A stretch of DNA of 64,000 bases from NCBI GenBank assembly GCA_028695965.1, contig JAQVHZ010000007.1, positions 1-64,000 of the forward strand, in the 5' to 3' direction. Source of the stretch: Thermoguttaceae bacterium (GTDB lineage Bacteria > Planctomycetota > Planctomycetia > Pirellulales > Thermoguttaceae). The notes beneath the pieces were generated by a model. It did not search any database. It was not told where the DNA came from and was given only the letters and a program-made list of their open reading frames with translations. The position numbers were made by a program, and so were the translations under genes. The stretch's first letter is position 1, and each line of letters begins with the position of its first letter. Shown one piece after another: positions 40,168 to 51,161 of this stretch.

Positions 40168-41424
40168 TTATCGATCACGTCTGGGGTAGAAGTTTGAAAG
40201 TTGATCGACATTTCGGCGCCACTTAATCCACGAGTCGACGTCATAGCCGTAATCAACTGGGGTTTGGTAGTAGCCCGCGACAATGTTGACGAGCGCTTGG
40301 CGAACTATTTCATTCTGACTCAGGTCGGTAACAGTCTTGACGCGCGCGCCCCCTCCGGCTGAGAAGCCGCCGAGGTTGCCCCGGGAGTCGAAGGTTGCGC
40401 CCGTTTGGTCGGAGCCGACGACCATCTGCCGTTTGTGCGTGGTAACGAGCGCGTTAATAAGATCAGGGACGGCGCATTCCGCTTCTAAGCGTTCAAGAGC
40501 ATATGCGGCTCGGTTAATCGTCGCGACGTCGTCCGAAGCTCGCAGCTTTCTTCTAAAGAACTCAATAGCTTCGTTTCTTGCCGTTTTCTTTTTGTAGATA
40601 CCGTCGACAGCGGCGGCTCTCGCGTCCATGTCAGGGTCGCTCAGCGCGATTGCTCCAAGTTGCCCTAACGCCGCAGGCGTGCCAATCGAGGCAATTGCTT
40701 GGACGAGCAGCACGCGCCCCTCCGGATCTCTCTTTTCTTCTGTGTAAGTTTTGATTAAAACAGGGAGGGCGATGGGGTTTTTTATGCGTCTTAAGTCTTC
40801 TCTTGCGCGTTGATTGTCATTTTTTGCGCCCTGATATAGAAACGCAATTTGCTTCTTCCAATATCGGGTCTCTTCTTTTTCTGCTTCTTTTGCACGGATG
40901 AGTTCCGCTTCTTGTTTGGAAACGTTTCTTCCTCCAACGCGTTCTAACCCTCTTTGTTCCATCTGTTCTTTTTTGGAGATCCAGACGTTTCCTTCTTTGA
41001 CATGCTGCAAAGCTTTATGCGCTTCTTCGTTGTCAGGGTCGAGCTCGACGACGCGCTGATACCTTTCGTCAGCAAGTGCGGAAAGCTGCTTCTCGCTGGC
41101 CCATTTGGCGATTTTCAGATGCGCTTCGACCGTGTCTTTTTGAAGCGGCGCAGAGTTGCGGTAAGCGATTTGTTCCGGCCGCAGTTCCGTTGCCTGCTTT
41201 ACGTCTTCGGCGTTAAGGACAATTCTCCCGCCAAGGGTCGGCTTAATTTCATATTGTCCTGAACCTATGTCCTTTACTTCTCCTCGGACGCCGCCGCCGC
41301 GAAGTATGGAGACGCCGCCGGACTGCGCAACGTTTGGCGTCTGCGCCAACGCAAGATTGGTAGTGAATGCAAAGGAGACGGCGCCGACGAGCAAGACGAG
41401 ATGTTTGAACGTTTGGACTTTCAT
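40168..41424 (-). CDS. Secreted HEAT-repeat-like protein
   Basis: Signal peptide MKVQTFKHLVLLVGAVSFAFTTNLALAQ; HEAT-like ALPVLIKTYTEEKRDPEGRVLLVQAIASIGTPAALGQLGAIAL. Confidence 0.7.
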   Translation of the reverse strand: MKVQTFKHLVLLVGAVSFAFTTNLALAQTPNVAQSGGVSILRGGGVRGEVKDIGSGQYEIKPTLGGRIVLNAEDVKQATELRPEQIAYRNSAPLQKDTVEAHLKIAKWASEKQLSALADERYQRVVELDPDNEEAHKALQHVKEGNVWISKKEQMEQRGLERVGGRNVSKQEAELIRAKEAEKEETRYWKKQIAFLYQGAKNDNQRAREDLRRIKNPIALPVLIKTYTEEKRDPEGRVLLVQAIASIGTPAALGQLGAIALSDPDMDARAAAVDGIYKKKTARNEAIEFFRRKLRASDDVATINRAAYALERLEAECAVPDLINALVTTHKRQMVVGSDQTGATFDSRGNLGGFSAGGGARVKTVTDLSQNEIVRQALVNIVAGYYQTPVDYGYDVDSWIKWRRNVDQLSNFYPRRDR

Positions 41425-41695
41425 AAGAACGTCTCCACAAGGAAGAATGCTACAACAACAGGGATTGTTTTTTTTATCGGCGTATTGTTTGAGTAATTTT
41501 AGTTTAGGCCGTCTCGTCTGTTCTGAAATGAGAAGCTTGTGACGGCGCTTTCTAAAAACTTCATCTATTTTAACAGCATATGCCGACAGCTTAGTTCCGG
41601 TTCGCGATAAATGACGTTTATAAAAAAACACCCTCGGCGTCGCAAGGAAGCCGAGGGCGTCAATTCAAACGCTAAAGGCGTGTGATGAAGCTATC

Positions 41696-42685
41696 TCACT
41701 TGGCGAGAACTTTGCGAACGTTTTCGAGTTGACCAGCGGAGCCGAGCATTTGGTTTTTGTGAATGATGTACTCAGCATATGCGGGCATAAAGATTTGACC
41801 GGGTTTGCGAAGATCGAATTCAGCCGGGTGATCGCGGAAGAATTCGCGGTGGATCGCGCACCAGACGAGACGACCGTCAGTGTCGATGTTGATCTTGGTA
41901 ACTCCGAGCTTGGCGGCCGGGAAGTATTGTTTTTCATCGACGCCGCTGGCGTTTTTGATGGCGCCGCCGGCGTTGTTGATACGATCGACCCATTCTTTCG
42001 GCACGGAAGAGGAACCATGCATGACGAGCGGGAAGTTCGGCTTGACGGCGTTGACGCTAGCTTGGATTTTTTCCAAGACGTCGAAGTGGAGACCTTGTGT
42101 TCCGGAAAACTTGAAGGCGCCGTGAGAAGTGCCGATAGCGACGGCGAGCGAGTCGACGCCCGTTCTTTCAATAAATTCAGCGGCTTGGTCCGGGTCGGTC
42201 AGCTTGACAGAACCGACAACGTCTTCTTCGACGCCGCCGAGTTGTCCAAGTTCCGCTTCAACAACGACGCCCTTCGCGTGGGCGGCGTCGACAACGCGCT
42301 TGGTGATTTCGACGTTCTTTTCGAATTCTTCGTGAGAGGCGTCGATCATGACGGAGCTGTAGAAGCCGCTGTCGATGCAGTCGTAGCAGACTTCTTCGGT
42401 GCCATGGTCGAGATGAACTGCGAAGATAGCGTCAGGAAAGACGTCGACGGCGGTACGAATCATGCCCTCGAGGAAGTTTTTGTCGGTGTAAGAGCGAGCG
42501 CCGCGGGAAATTTGAATAATGAATGGAGCGCTCTTTGCGGGGTCGCTGGGGTCTTCATTCTTGGCAGATTTGCCGAGGTTGCCGCGGAAAAGACCGACGA
42601 GTTGCTCGAGATTGTTGATGTTATACGCGCCAATAGCGTATTTGCCGTAAGCTTCGGCGAACAATTCTTTTGTCGTAACAATCAT
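41696..42685 (-). CDS. fba: Class II fructose-bisphosphate aldolase
   Basis: IFAVHLDHGTEEVCYDCI...VVEAELGQLGGVEEDV...LVMHGSSSVP...GVTKINIDTDGRL. Confidence 0.95.
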   Translation of the reverse strand: MIVTTKELFAEAYGKYAIGAYNINNLEQLVGLFRGNLGKSAKNEDPSDPAKSAPFIIQISRGARSYTDKNFLEGMIRTAVDVFPDAIFAVHLDHGTEEVCYDCIDSGFYSSVMIDASHEEFEKNVEITKRVVDAAHAKGVVVEAELGQLGGVEEDVVGSVKLTDPDQAAEFIERTGVDSLAVAIGTSHGAFKFSGTQGLHFDVLEKIQASVNAVKPNFPLVMHGSSSVPKEWVDRINNAGGAIKNASGVDEKQYFPAAKLGVTKINIDTDGRLVWCAIHREFFRDHPAEFDLRKPGQIFMPAYAEYIIHKNQMLGSAGQLENVRKVLAK

Positions 42686-43010
42686 GATATTCTCCTTCAA
42701 CGTATATGTTTAGCGTTTAAACGGATCCGCATCGTCGTACGCCAGGCGCAGCGCCTACGTCGGCTTGCCGTTCGTTTAGTTCCATCAGGCAGAGCGACGT
42801 CGCCGCCGGAAAGAAGTTTAGGGACGTCTGCGATCCCGAGGCGATCATCATATGCTCCATACCCCATTCTACCCGCTTTTGTCGCTTTGAAAATAGGGGG
42901 CGCGCCTATTTCCGCGTCCGGTTCCTTTATTTACAAATTGAGTTTTCTGATTAAAATTATGGGGAACGCTTCGTGGTTTCTTTGAGAACTTCCTAGAGAA
43001 AGAGGATTTG

Positions 43011-45800
43011 ATGAGCGCCGAGCCTACACCGATGATGAAACAGTATTTCGACGCGAAGGAAGCGTCGGAAGGGGCTCTTTTGCTCTTTCGAATGGGCGAT
43101 TTTTACGAGTTGTTCTATGAAGACGCCTATAAGGCGGGCGAAACCCTTGGAATCACCGTAACAACGCGCGATCGGAATAAGTCGGCGTCTGAGGCGGTTC
43201 CGATGGCGGGCTTTCCATGGCACCACCTTGACGCGTACCTTGCGCGTCTTGTTGCGGCGGGACATCGCGTCGCTGTTTGCGACCAGATGGAAGATCCGAA
43301 AAAGACCAAATCGTTAGTGAAGCGCGAGGTAACCCGGATTGTAACGCCGGGCACGATGATGGACGAGTCGATGCTCGATCCTCGCCAGAGCAACTATTTG
43401 GCGGCGATCTATGTTTCTGAAGAGCGAGAGTCTAAGAAAGCGAGTCGTCTTGCACGAAGGGCGGGAACGCGCGGCGCCGTTAAAGAAATTCTAGACGACG
43501 ACGAAGCTGTGACGGGCGATCGTTCGGTATCGGAGCTTTTTGAGACGACGATACCCGCTGATCGATACGTTGGTCTTGCTTGGGTCGAACTTTCGACGGG
43601 GCATTTCTGCGCTTCAACGGTAACGTTTGGCGAGCTTTTCGACCAATTAGCGCGAATTTCACCTGCAGAATGTCTCATTCAGGAAGAAATGCGCCCCTAT
43701 TTCCCCGACTGGCTCTTGGAGCGCGCGGCGCTGACTCCGCGTCAGGGTTGGATTTTTTCGAAGCAGACGGCGCTCGATACGCTGGCAAAACACTTTAAAC
43801 TTCAAACGTTTGAGGGGTTTGGGTTCGACGAAAACAGCGACGACGTTTTTGCGCTTCAAGCGGCAGGCTGCGCGCTCGAATATTTGCTCGAAACTCAAAA
43901 GCAATCGCTTGAATTTATCGATACGTTGGCGCCCTATCGTTATGGCAAGTATCTTGAAATTGACGAGTCGACGCGCCGTAGTTTAGAGATAGCGCAAACA
44001 TATCGCGACGGACGCCGCGAAGGTTCGTTCCTCGCGACAATCGATCAATGTTCTACGCCGATGGGCAGTCGTCTCTTGGCCGAATGGGTAGCGTATCCTT
44101 TGACCGATTCAAGCAGTATTGTCGCTCGTCAAAACGCGATCGAAGAAATACTAACACGCGCCGCAGAATCGGACGCCATACGCGAGCTTTTCCGAGACGT
44201 TTCCGATCTCGAGCGTATTGTGTCGCGCATTGTGCAGGAGCGCGGAACCCCTCGCGAGCTCGTCAGCATAGCTAAAACGCTTCAGTTGCTCCCTCAGTTT
44301 AAAGCGTTTCTCGATTCGTCGTCGTGTTCGTTGCTCAAAAGGCTTGGAGAACGTTTAACGCTCCAAGACGAACTTTGCGACGAACTGACGCGCGCCTTTG
44401 GAGACGAGGCGCCGTTGAACTATCGAGACGGCGGATTTGTCCAAGACGGCTATTCTGAAAAACTTGACGAGTATCGCAGATTACAGCGTGGAAGTAAAGA
44501 GTGGCTTGCTGCTTATCAGGCGCGCGAGGTCGAGCGGACAGGCGTCCCTAATTTGCGCGTAGGCTTTACGAGCGTATTTGGCTATTATATTGAAATTACT
44601 CGTTCTCAAATTGACAAAGTTCCCGACGACTACACGCGCAAGCAGACGCTGAAGAACGTTGAACGGTATATAACTCCCGAATTGAAAGATTACGAAGAGA
44701 AGGCGTTGGCCGCGCAAGAATTGGCGCTTGAGCAGGAAATGGAGATCTTTGCTCATCTCCAGCGCAGCGTGGCGAAAGTCCGCGCCGATATCCAACGCGC
44801 AGCGAGCGTACTCGCGCATCTTGACGTACTCGCGGGGCTTGCCGCGTTGGCGTCAACACGAAACTATTGTCGGCCGACGATCGTTGAAGAACCGGTGTTG
44901 TCGATTATAGAAGGACGGCATCCTTCGCTTGACGCCAATTGCTCTGACGGCGAATTTGTTCCAAACGACTCGGTTTGCAACGCAGACGAGGGATATGTCC
45001 ATCTCATAACCGGTCCTAATATGTCGGGTAAGAGCACGTTCATACGACAAACGGCGCTTCTTGTGTTAATGGCTCAAATTGGTTCGTACATTCCGGCCAG
45101 TAAAGCGACGATCGGATTGGCTGATCGAATCTTTGCACGGGTCGGCGCGTCTGACGAATTGACGCGCGGACAATCGACGTTCATGGTTGAAATGGTTGAG
45201 ACGGCTCGTATTTTAAACAATGCGACTCCGAAAAGCCTCGTCATTCTTGACGAAATTGGACGCGGAACAAGCACGTACGACGGCATTTCGCTCGCTTGGG
45301 CGATCGTTGAGTATATTTCAAGCAAACTCAAGTGTCGGACGTTCTTTGCGACGCATTATCATGAATTGACCGACTTAGATTCCGTCTGCGAGGGCGTTAA
45401 CAATCTCAACGTCGCCGTCCGCGAATGGCGCGACGATATAGCGTTTCTTCATAAGATAATGCCCGGCGCGGCAGACAAGAGCTATGGTATTCATGTCGCG
45501 CGATTGGCGGGCGTTCCGAAAGAGGTCGTGGACCGTGCCAAGGAGATTCTTGTTGGTCTTGAAGCGGCGCAGGTGACGGCGGCGACCGACGTTACGCGCA
45601 AAGCGCTTCGAGAGCTTTCCGATAAGTCTAAGAAGAAAACGGACGCGCCCGTGCAGTTTTCGCTTTTTGGTCCGGAAGACCATCCGGTCGTCGACGAACT
45701 GCGCAAATTAGATCTTGATTCTTTAACGCCGATGGACGCGCTTCTTATGATCGAGCGTTGGAAGACTTATCTGACAACTTCCGAACCGCCCAAACGCTGA
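43011..45800 (+). CDS. mutS: DNA mismatch repair protein MutS
   Basis: LLLFRMGDFYELFYEDA; Walker A GPNMSGKST; LVILDEIGRGTSTYDGISLAWA; FATHYHELTDL. Confidence 0.97.
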   Translation: MSAEPTPMMKQYFDAKEASEGALLLFRMGDFYELFYEDAYKAGETLGITVTTRDRNKSASEAVPMAGFPWHHLDAYLARLVAAGHRVAVCDQMEDPKKTKSLVKREVTRIVTPGTMMDESMLDPRQSNYLAAIYVSEERESKKASRLARRAGTRGAVKEILDDDEAVTGDRSVSELFETTIPADRYVGLAWVELSTGHFCASTVTFGELFDQLARISPAECLIQEEMRPYFPDWLLERAALTPRQGWIFSKQTALDTLAKHFKLQTFEGFGFDENSDDVFALQAAGCALEYLLETQKQSLEFIDTLAPYRYGKYLEIDESTRRSLEIAQTYRDGRREGSFLATIDQCSTPMGSRLLAEWVAYPLTDSSSIVARQNAIEEILTRAAESDAIRELFRDVSDLERIVSRIVQERGTPRELVSIAKTLQLLPQFKAFLDSSSCSLLKRLGERLTLQDELCDELTRAFGDEAPLNYRDGGFVQDGYSEKLDEYRRLQRGSKEWLAAYQAREVERTGVPNLRVGFTSVFGYYIEITRSQIDKVPDDYTRKQTLKNVERYITPELKDYEEKALAAQELALEQEMEIFAHLQRSVAKVRADIQRAASVLAHLDVLAGLAALASTRNYCRPTIVEEPVLSIIEGRHPSLDANCSDGEFVPNDSVCNADEGYVHLITGPNMSGKSTFIRQTALLVLMAQIGSYIPASKATIGLADRIFARVGASDELTRGQSTFMVEMVETARILNNATPKSLVILDEIGRGTSTYDGISLAWAIVEYISSKLKCRTFFATHYHELTDLDSVCEGVNNLNVAVREWRDDIAFLHKIMPGAADKSYGIHVARLAGVPKEVVDRAKEILVGLEAAQVTAATDVTRKALRELSDKSKKKTDAPVQFSLFGPEDHPVVDELRKLDLDSLTPMDALLMIERWKTYLTTSEPPKR

Positions 45801-45824
45801 CCGATTGGAAAGAAAGGCAAGTCA

Positions 45825-45871
45825 TAAAAAAGCCCTCGACGAAACGTTCTGCTTTCATCGAGGGCTTTTTT
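45825..45871. terminator. Bidirectional terminator between mutS and convergent TPR gene
   Basis: aaaaaagccctcga...tcgagggctttttt. Confidence 0.85.
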
Positions 45872-45886
45872 GCTCGCGTTGGCGCA

Positions 45887-47284
45887 TCATTGGAGCTTTT
45901 TCAAGAGCGCTTCGGCTTCTGTACGTTTGGCAAAAGGCGGCTGTGTGCTGAGCGCGACCTCAAGGAAGTTCTTCGCTTGTTCCGTTTGACCTTTGTCATT
46001 CAGGACGACGGCGAAATAATAAGCGGACGCCGCGTTAATCTGACCGTCGGCGGTCGACTGTTGAAGGACTTGGATCGCTTCGTCAGGCTGGCCCGCGCGG
46101 TAGAGGACCCAGCCGAGCGTCGCGAGGAAATCACGATTGTTTTGTTGTTTTTGGACGTTTCCAGCGGCATATTGGACGGCGCGTTTGTTCTTTTCTTCGT
46201 CGCCTTGTTCGCACAGGGCGAGCGCGAGACCGTTGGAGGCGTCGGTATCGAGCGGACTTTGTTGGACCGCTTCTTGGAACGCCGCTTCGGCGCGTCTATA
46301 GTCGGACCGGAATAGGGCGACTCTTCCGTAGGTCTTCAACACTTCGACGCTTTTGTCTTCTTGATAGAGTTGCTGAACGAGCTTCCACGCGGCGTCGAGA
46401 TCATTTTCTGCGAGCGCGTTGTTAATCGAGAGGAGCAGGACGGGCGTCGATTTCGGATTGGCTTTGAGCGCGGCGTCTAAGCTTTGCTTGGCGCTTTGCA
46501 AATCGCCCCTTGCGGCGTACATCTGGGACATGGCGGCGTCGGCGGGCAGACCTTTGCCATCGGAAAGTTTGTCGGCGCGCAGGAACATTTCACGCGCTTT
46601 TGCGTCTTGGTTCTGTTGAAACAATGCGTTAGCGATTGCACGGTCGAGTTCGGCAGTTTCGCCCTCGGCTTTGATTTTAGCCAGAAGGGCCGCCTGAACG
46701 TCTGGCCAGCGTTGACGCGCGTTTGAATAGGCGATTTTCAAGGTCAGCGCCATAGCTTCCATTGATTTTTTACGCTGCGCATTGGCGTTATATTTCTCCA
46801 GAAGCTCAGAACCTTTCAGCGTTAAAAGTTCTGCGGCGGTCAATCCACCTTCGCGCAGCGAGATTTCTGCAAGAGCGAGATAGGCTTCCGGATCGTTAGG
46901 ATCTTCTTCTGTCGCCATTTCAAGCATGATTCTTGCGGCGCGCATATTGTTGAGCTGGGCAAACCAGAACGCCAAGATAAGTCTTGGAGGACGCGCCGCA
47001 GGATTGCCGCTTGCCAGTTGACGCAATGAATCAAGCGCTCCTTGGAGGTCTTGCTTATTGAACAGCTCGAGCGCTTCTTGGTATTTTGCGTTTTCAGCGG
47101 ACGTCAATTCAAGCGCGGCTGTTCCTTGTTGAGTTGGATCCGTCACGGGGGATCGAGCTTGTACGGCGGTAGATTGCACAGGCGTCTGGGCGTAAATTGG
47201 AGCTGTCTGCGTCGTCAGAATTGCAAGCGACGCAAGAAATGAGGCAGTAACAGCAAACGCATGGAGGGGATGAAACATATTCAT
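45887..47284 (-). CDS. Secreted TPR-repeat protein
   Basis: Signal-like N-terminus followed by multiple TPR motifs (e.g. EAYLALAEISLREGGLTAAELLTLKGSELL). Confidence 0.85.
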   Translation of the reverse strand: MNMFHPLHAFAVTASFLASLAILTTQTAPIYAQTPVQSTAVQARSPVTDPTQQGTAALELTSAENAKYQEALELFNKQDLQGALDSLRQLASGNPAARPPRLILAFWFAQLNNMRAARIMLEMATEEDPNDPEAYLALAEISLREGGLTAAELLTLKGSELLEKYNANAQRKKSMEAMALTLKIAYSNARQRWPDVQAALLAKIKAEGETAELDRAIANALFQQNQDAKAREMFLRADKLSDGKGLPADAAMSQMYAARGDLQSAKQSLDAALKANPKSTPVLLLSINNALAENDLDAAWKLVQQLYQEDKSVEVLKTYGRVALFRSDYRRAEAAFQEAVQQSPLDTDASNGLALALCEQGDEEKNKRAVQYAAGNVQKQQNNRDFLATLGWVLYRAGQPDEAIQVLQQSTADGQINAASAYYFAVVLNDKGQTEQAKNFLEVALSTQPPFAKRTEAEALLKKLQ

Positions 47285-47487
47285 GCTCGACATTCTCCTT
47301 ATTTACGCGCCGCGATTGTTCTTATAAAATTGCGGCGATAGGCTCTTGAAGTGGTAAACGCTGAATTATAAACGTCTAGGGAGAGGGAAAGTATAATCGG
47401 AATGAAGCTGGACGTCCAGACGGATTTTTTAAGAAGAGAGAAGCTTGCAAGGGCGCCGAAACGCCGCTCACAAGCGAAAAAGAAAGT

Positions 47488-48336
47488 TTAGACGTCGCGT
47501 AGAAATTGCGCGCACGCCTGTACGACGCTTTCTGGCGCGCTGGCGCCTGCGGTGAGGAGGACAGTCGAATCGGGAGTCAGCTTGCTCCACGGAATATCTT
47601 CGACTCCGTTAACGAGATACGCAGGTACGTTTTCTTCTCGTGCAACCTCGACGAGGCGTTTAGAATTGGAACTATTCGAACTTCCTACAACGAGAACAAC
47701 GTCTGCCTTTGGAGCAAGCTTACGCACGGCTTCTTGTCGTTTCTGAGTGGCGTCGCATAGGCCTTCGTGTTTAGGAGCGCGCAAATTCGGAAATTTTTTA
47801 TGCAGCGCTTCTACAATTTTTTCAGCTTCAGTTACGGAAAGCGTCGTCTGCATAAGGTAAGTCAGCTTTTCCGTGTCGGAAAACTCAAGCGTTTCGACGT
47901 CGTCTACGCTTGAAATCAAGACGGTCGAGTCAGGCGCTTCTCCTAACGTGCCAATAACTTCATCGTGTCCTCGTTTACCGATGAAAATAATTGTGTATCC
48001 CTCTGCGGCGTAGTCTCGCACCTGCGAATGAATGTTATGAACAAGCGGACAGGTAGCGTCGATAGTTCGTATCTTTCTTTCCGCCGCCTGCTTTCTCAGC
48101 GCTGGTGAAACCCCGTGTGCAGAGAAGAGCAGAATCGCGCCGTCGGGGACGTTGTCAAGCGAATCGACAAAGACGACGCCTTGCCGTCTGAATTTACCGA
48201 CAACCCAAGCGTTGTGTACGATCTCGTGATAGACATAGACCGTTTCTTCCGTGCTTTTAACGACGTTTTCGAGGATATTTATCGCTCTATTGACGCCGGA
48301 ACAAAACCCGCGAGGTTCGGCTAGTATCACTTTCAT
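47488..48336 (-). CDS. ispH: 4-hydroxy-3-methylbut-2-enyl diphosphate reductase
   Basis: EPRGFCSGVNRAI, DATCPLVHN, GLCDATQKRQEAV conserved Fe-S cysteines. Confidence 0.96.
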   Translation of the reverse strand: MKVILAEPRGFCSGVNRAINILENVVKSTEETVYVYHEIVHNAWVVGKFRRQGVVFVDSLDNVPDGAILLFSAHGVSPALRKQAAERKIRTIDATCPLVHNIHSQVRDYAAEGYTIIFIGKRGHDEVIGTLGEAPDSTVLISSVDDVETLEFSDTEKLTYLMQTTLSVTEAEKIVEALHKKFPNLRAPKHEGLCDATQKRQEAVRKLAPKADVVLVVGSSNSSNSKRLVEVAREENVPAYLVNGVEDIPWSKLTPDSTVLLTAGASAPESVVQACAQFLRDV

Positions 48337-48387
48337 AACGGGTTCCTTTCTTTTGACGGCTTGAGGTTAAGAACGTACGTTCCCTGC

Positions 48388-49758
48388 TCAAGACAGCGCC
48401 GCGGCGATCACGTTGACAAGAGCGTCCGGGTCAAGAGAAACCTCCTGACTTCCTCCGGAGCGCAGGTCTTTGAGGCTAGCGACGTTGCGTTCCACCTCGT
48501 CCAAACCGACGATTATGGCGAATTTAAATCCTTTTTTATCTGCGTACTTGAGCTGTTGACCGAGTTTTTTAGGTTCCGGATAGAGTTCGACGCCGACGCC
48601 GCGCTTGCGCAGCTGGGAAGCAATTTCGCAGTATTTTACTGAAAGTCCGGCGTCAAACAATGGAATGAAGACGTCGACAGTCGAGGAGGTCCTTTCGATC
48701 ATGTTAAGTTCTTCCAGACCGGCAAACAGACGGTCTAAACCGAGCGAGGCGCCGATTCCAGGAAGCTTTTGCTTGGTATAAAGTTCTGCAAGGTTGTCGT
48801 ACCGTCCGCCGCTGCAGACGCTGCCGAGTTGTGGAAATTCGTTGAGGAAGGTTTCGAAAATTGTCCCCGTGTAGTAGTCAAGCCCACGCGCGATGGAAAC
48901 GTCGATTACGAAACGTTCTGCTGGAACGCCTGCAGCTTTAGTGAATTCGAGTATTTGTCGAAGTTCGGCGACGCCTACGAGGCCAAGTTCGTTTCCTTCA
49001 AGCAATTGTTCAAGTCTTTGCAGGATTTCTCCGTTCGATCCTTCTGCCGAAGCAACGTCCAGAATCATTCGCGCTTGTTCTTCGGAAGCGTCGGCAGTTT
49101 GCGCCATTTCGTCTACAACCGCGTCGACTCCAGCTTTTGCGAGCTTATCTAAGGCGCGGAGAACCGGAACCGCCTTATCGGCAAGACCTATTTTATCGAG
49201 AGCGCCGTTCAAGATCTTTCGGCTGTTCATATGGATCGTGAACTTTGTGAAAGAATCTTCGGAGCGCAGGTCGACGCGTTCAAGAACGTCGTTGATGACG
49301 AGCGCCGTTTCGACGTCGGACATGACGCTTGTCGTGCCGATCGTGTCGAAGTCGCATTGCATGAATTCTCGGTAACGCCCCGCCTGGGTGTTTTCGCCGC
49401 GCCAAACCTTCGCGAGGTGATAGCGTTTAAAAGGGGTTCCAAGCTCCCCGATGTGTTGTGCGGAGAATCTCGCGAACGGAACGGTAAGATCGAACCTCAT
49501 GGCGACCTCGCGACCGCCAGGATCTTGGAACCGATAAAGCTGCTTGTCAGTTTCGTCGCTGCCTTTCCCCATGAGGATTTCAAGGTATTCTAAAACGGGC
49601 GTGTCGATAGGGCAGAAACCGTAGCTTCGATACACTTTGGTAACGCGGTCGATCAAGCGTTCTCTCGGGATCATTGCTTCCGGCAGGAAATCGCGGAAAC
49701 CTTTCAGCGTGCGAGGTTCGATGAGTTTCTTTTTCGGTTGGGGTTCAGAAGTCGACAC
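48388..49758 (-). CDS. hisS: Histidyl-tRNA synthetase
   Basis: RFDLTVPFARF, YREFMQCDFD, GLDYYTGTIFE, GIGASLGLDRLFAGL. Confidence 0.96.
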   Translation of the reverse strand: MSTSEPQPKKKLIEPRTLKGFRDFLPEAMIPRERLIDRVTKVYRSYGFCPIDTPVLEYLEILMGKGSDETDKQLYRFQDPGGREVAMRFDLTVPFARFSAQHIGELGTPFKRYHLAKVWRGENTQAGRYREFMQCDFDTIGTTSVMSDVETALVINDVLERVDLRSEDSFTKFTIHMNSRKILNGALDKIGLADKAVPVLRALDKLAKAGVDAVVDEMAQTADASEEQARMILDVASAEGSNGEILQRLEQLLEGNELGLVGVAELRQILEFTKAAGVPAERFVIDVSIARGLDYYTGTIFETFLNEFPQLGSVCSGGRYDNLAELYTKQKLPGIGASLGLDRLFAGLEELNMIERTSSTVDVFIPLFDAGLSVKYCEIASQLRKRGVGVELYPEPKKLGQQLKYADKKGFKFAIIVGLDEVERNVASLKDLRSGGSQEVSLDPDALVNVIAAALS

Positions 49759-49867
49759 TTTTGAAAAATCCTTTATAAGGAACGGAGTTGTGTTATAACT
49801 AAAAAGCCGCCGCCTCGACGCTGTTGCGCCAAAACGACGGCCTGATACTATGTATTAGACGCTGTTG

Positions 49868-50851
49868 TCAGTTTTGCTTAGCTTCTTCTACGAGTTTATC
49901 GAACAGAAGCGTATATTTATCGCGAGTCTCCGCCGATTTGCGATGCGCAATAGCCGCTCTTGGATGAACGTTGTTTTGCGCAGTAAGCATATACTCGTGA
50001 TAGGGACCCCATTCGATTTCCTGTTGGAGTGGAACGAATTCTTTTTCTAAACACTCGAACAAGGGGCGCAGTCGGTAATTGTCCGGATTAACGACGGCCA
50101 GAAGCAATTCGCTCGGGCAGTTGCCGGCGCCGCGCCCTAAGCCGCCGAGAGAAGCGTCGAGCCGCGTGGCGCCAAATTGCGCGGCAATGACCGTGTTTGC
50201 AAAAGCAAGCTGCATATTGTTATGCGCATGCATTCCAACCTCTTTGCCGACCGCTTCTGCATAGGACACGTATTTCTTCGTGAGGTATTCCGTTTGCAAC
50301 GGCGTCAAGGAGCCGAAGGAATCGACGATGACAATGACCTCGGCAGGCGTTTTGCAAATTCGTTCAAGAATGCTGTCAAGCTTCTTCTCTTCGACGACGG
50401 TAACCGCCATTAAGTTAGCGCTGACTTCATAGCCTTTATTGTAGGCGTCTTCGATCATTTCGATAGCTTCGTCGAGCTGATAATCGTAGAAAGCGACGCG
50501 AACGAGGCTGAGCGGACTTTGGCTTTTGGGCAAAACGGAGGTCTTCCAATCGGATTTTCCCGCGTCAATCATGCATGCAAGTTTGGTCGCAGCGTCGGAA
50601 TTATCGCCTACGACAGCGCGCATATCTTGTTCGTCGCAGTATTTCCATACGCCGTTTGAGTCGCGCGAGAAAACATGATCGGAATTTTTGTATCCAATTT
50701 CCATATAGTCAACGCCGGCTGCCACGTTTGCTTCGTAGACCGCTTTGACAAATTCAACGCTAAAGTAGTGATCGTTGACGAGCCCTCCGTCTCGGATTGT
50801 ACAGTCGAGCGTTTTAATTTTCGGCTCGTTGATACCCCAGATTGAACTCAT
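49868..50851 (-). CDS. HMGL-like / DRE-TIM metallolyase aldolase-domain protein
   Basis: LDCTIRDGGLVNDHYFS...VIVDSFGSLTP...GMHAHNNMQLAFANTVIAAQFGATRLDASLGGLGRGAGNCPSELL. Confidence 0.9.
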   Translation of the reverse strand: MSSIWGINEPKIKTLDCTIRDGGLVNDHYFSVEFVKAVYEANVAAGVDYMEIGYKNSDHVFSRDSNGVWKYCDEQDMRAVVGDNSDAATKLACMIDAGKSDWKTSVLPKSQSPLSLVRVAFYDYQLDEAIEMIEDAYNKGYEVSANLMAVTVVEEKKLDSILERICKTPAEVIVIVDSFGSLTPLQTEYLTKKYVSYAEAVGKEVGMHAHNNMQLAFANTVIAAQFGATRLDASLGGLGRGAGNCPSELLLAVVNPDNYRLRPLFECLEKEFVPLQQEIEWGPYHEYMLTAQNNVHPRAAIAHRKSAETRDKYTLLFDKLVEEAKQN

Positions 50852-51161
50852 TGTTACGCCTTTTCAAGGAAGGAATGGACCGCTCCGTTTGCTATGAGAG
50901 CGGCGTTTGGCAGGAAACTCGCGCGCCTTTTGACAGCGCTGCGTTTTTCGTCAGCGTTACTCATAAGGACGTCTTTTTGCAAAAAGACGCACAACCAATT
51001 TACTATCTAGCTGTCGAGGCGTCAAGGATTATTAAATATTTCACGTAAAAATGTTCGCGATATTGCCGACGATGGTATCAATATTGCGTCTTGGAGAAAT
51101 TGAATTATAATCGACCCATTAATTTTTGAATCGATAAAGGTCAATGCGTTGGGAGCGATTT

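Noticed and set aside
41729-42985. 418-aa plus-strand ORF antisense to fba
   Set aside because: Fully overlaps the clearly coding class II aldolase on the minus strand; no domain motifs. Typical antisense open frame caused by strong codon bias.
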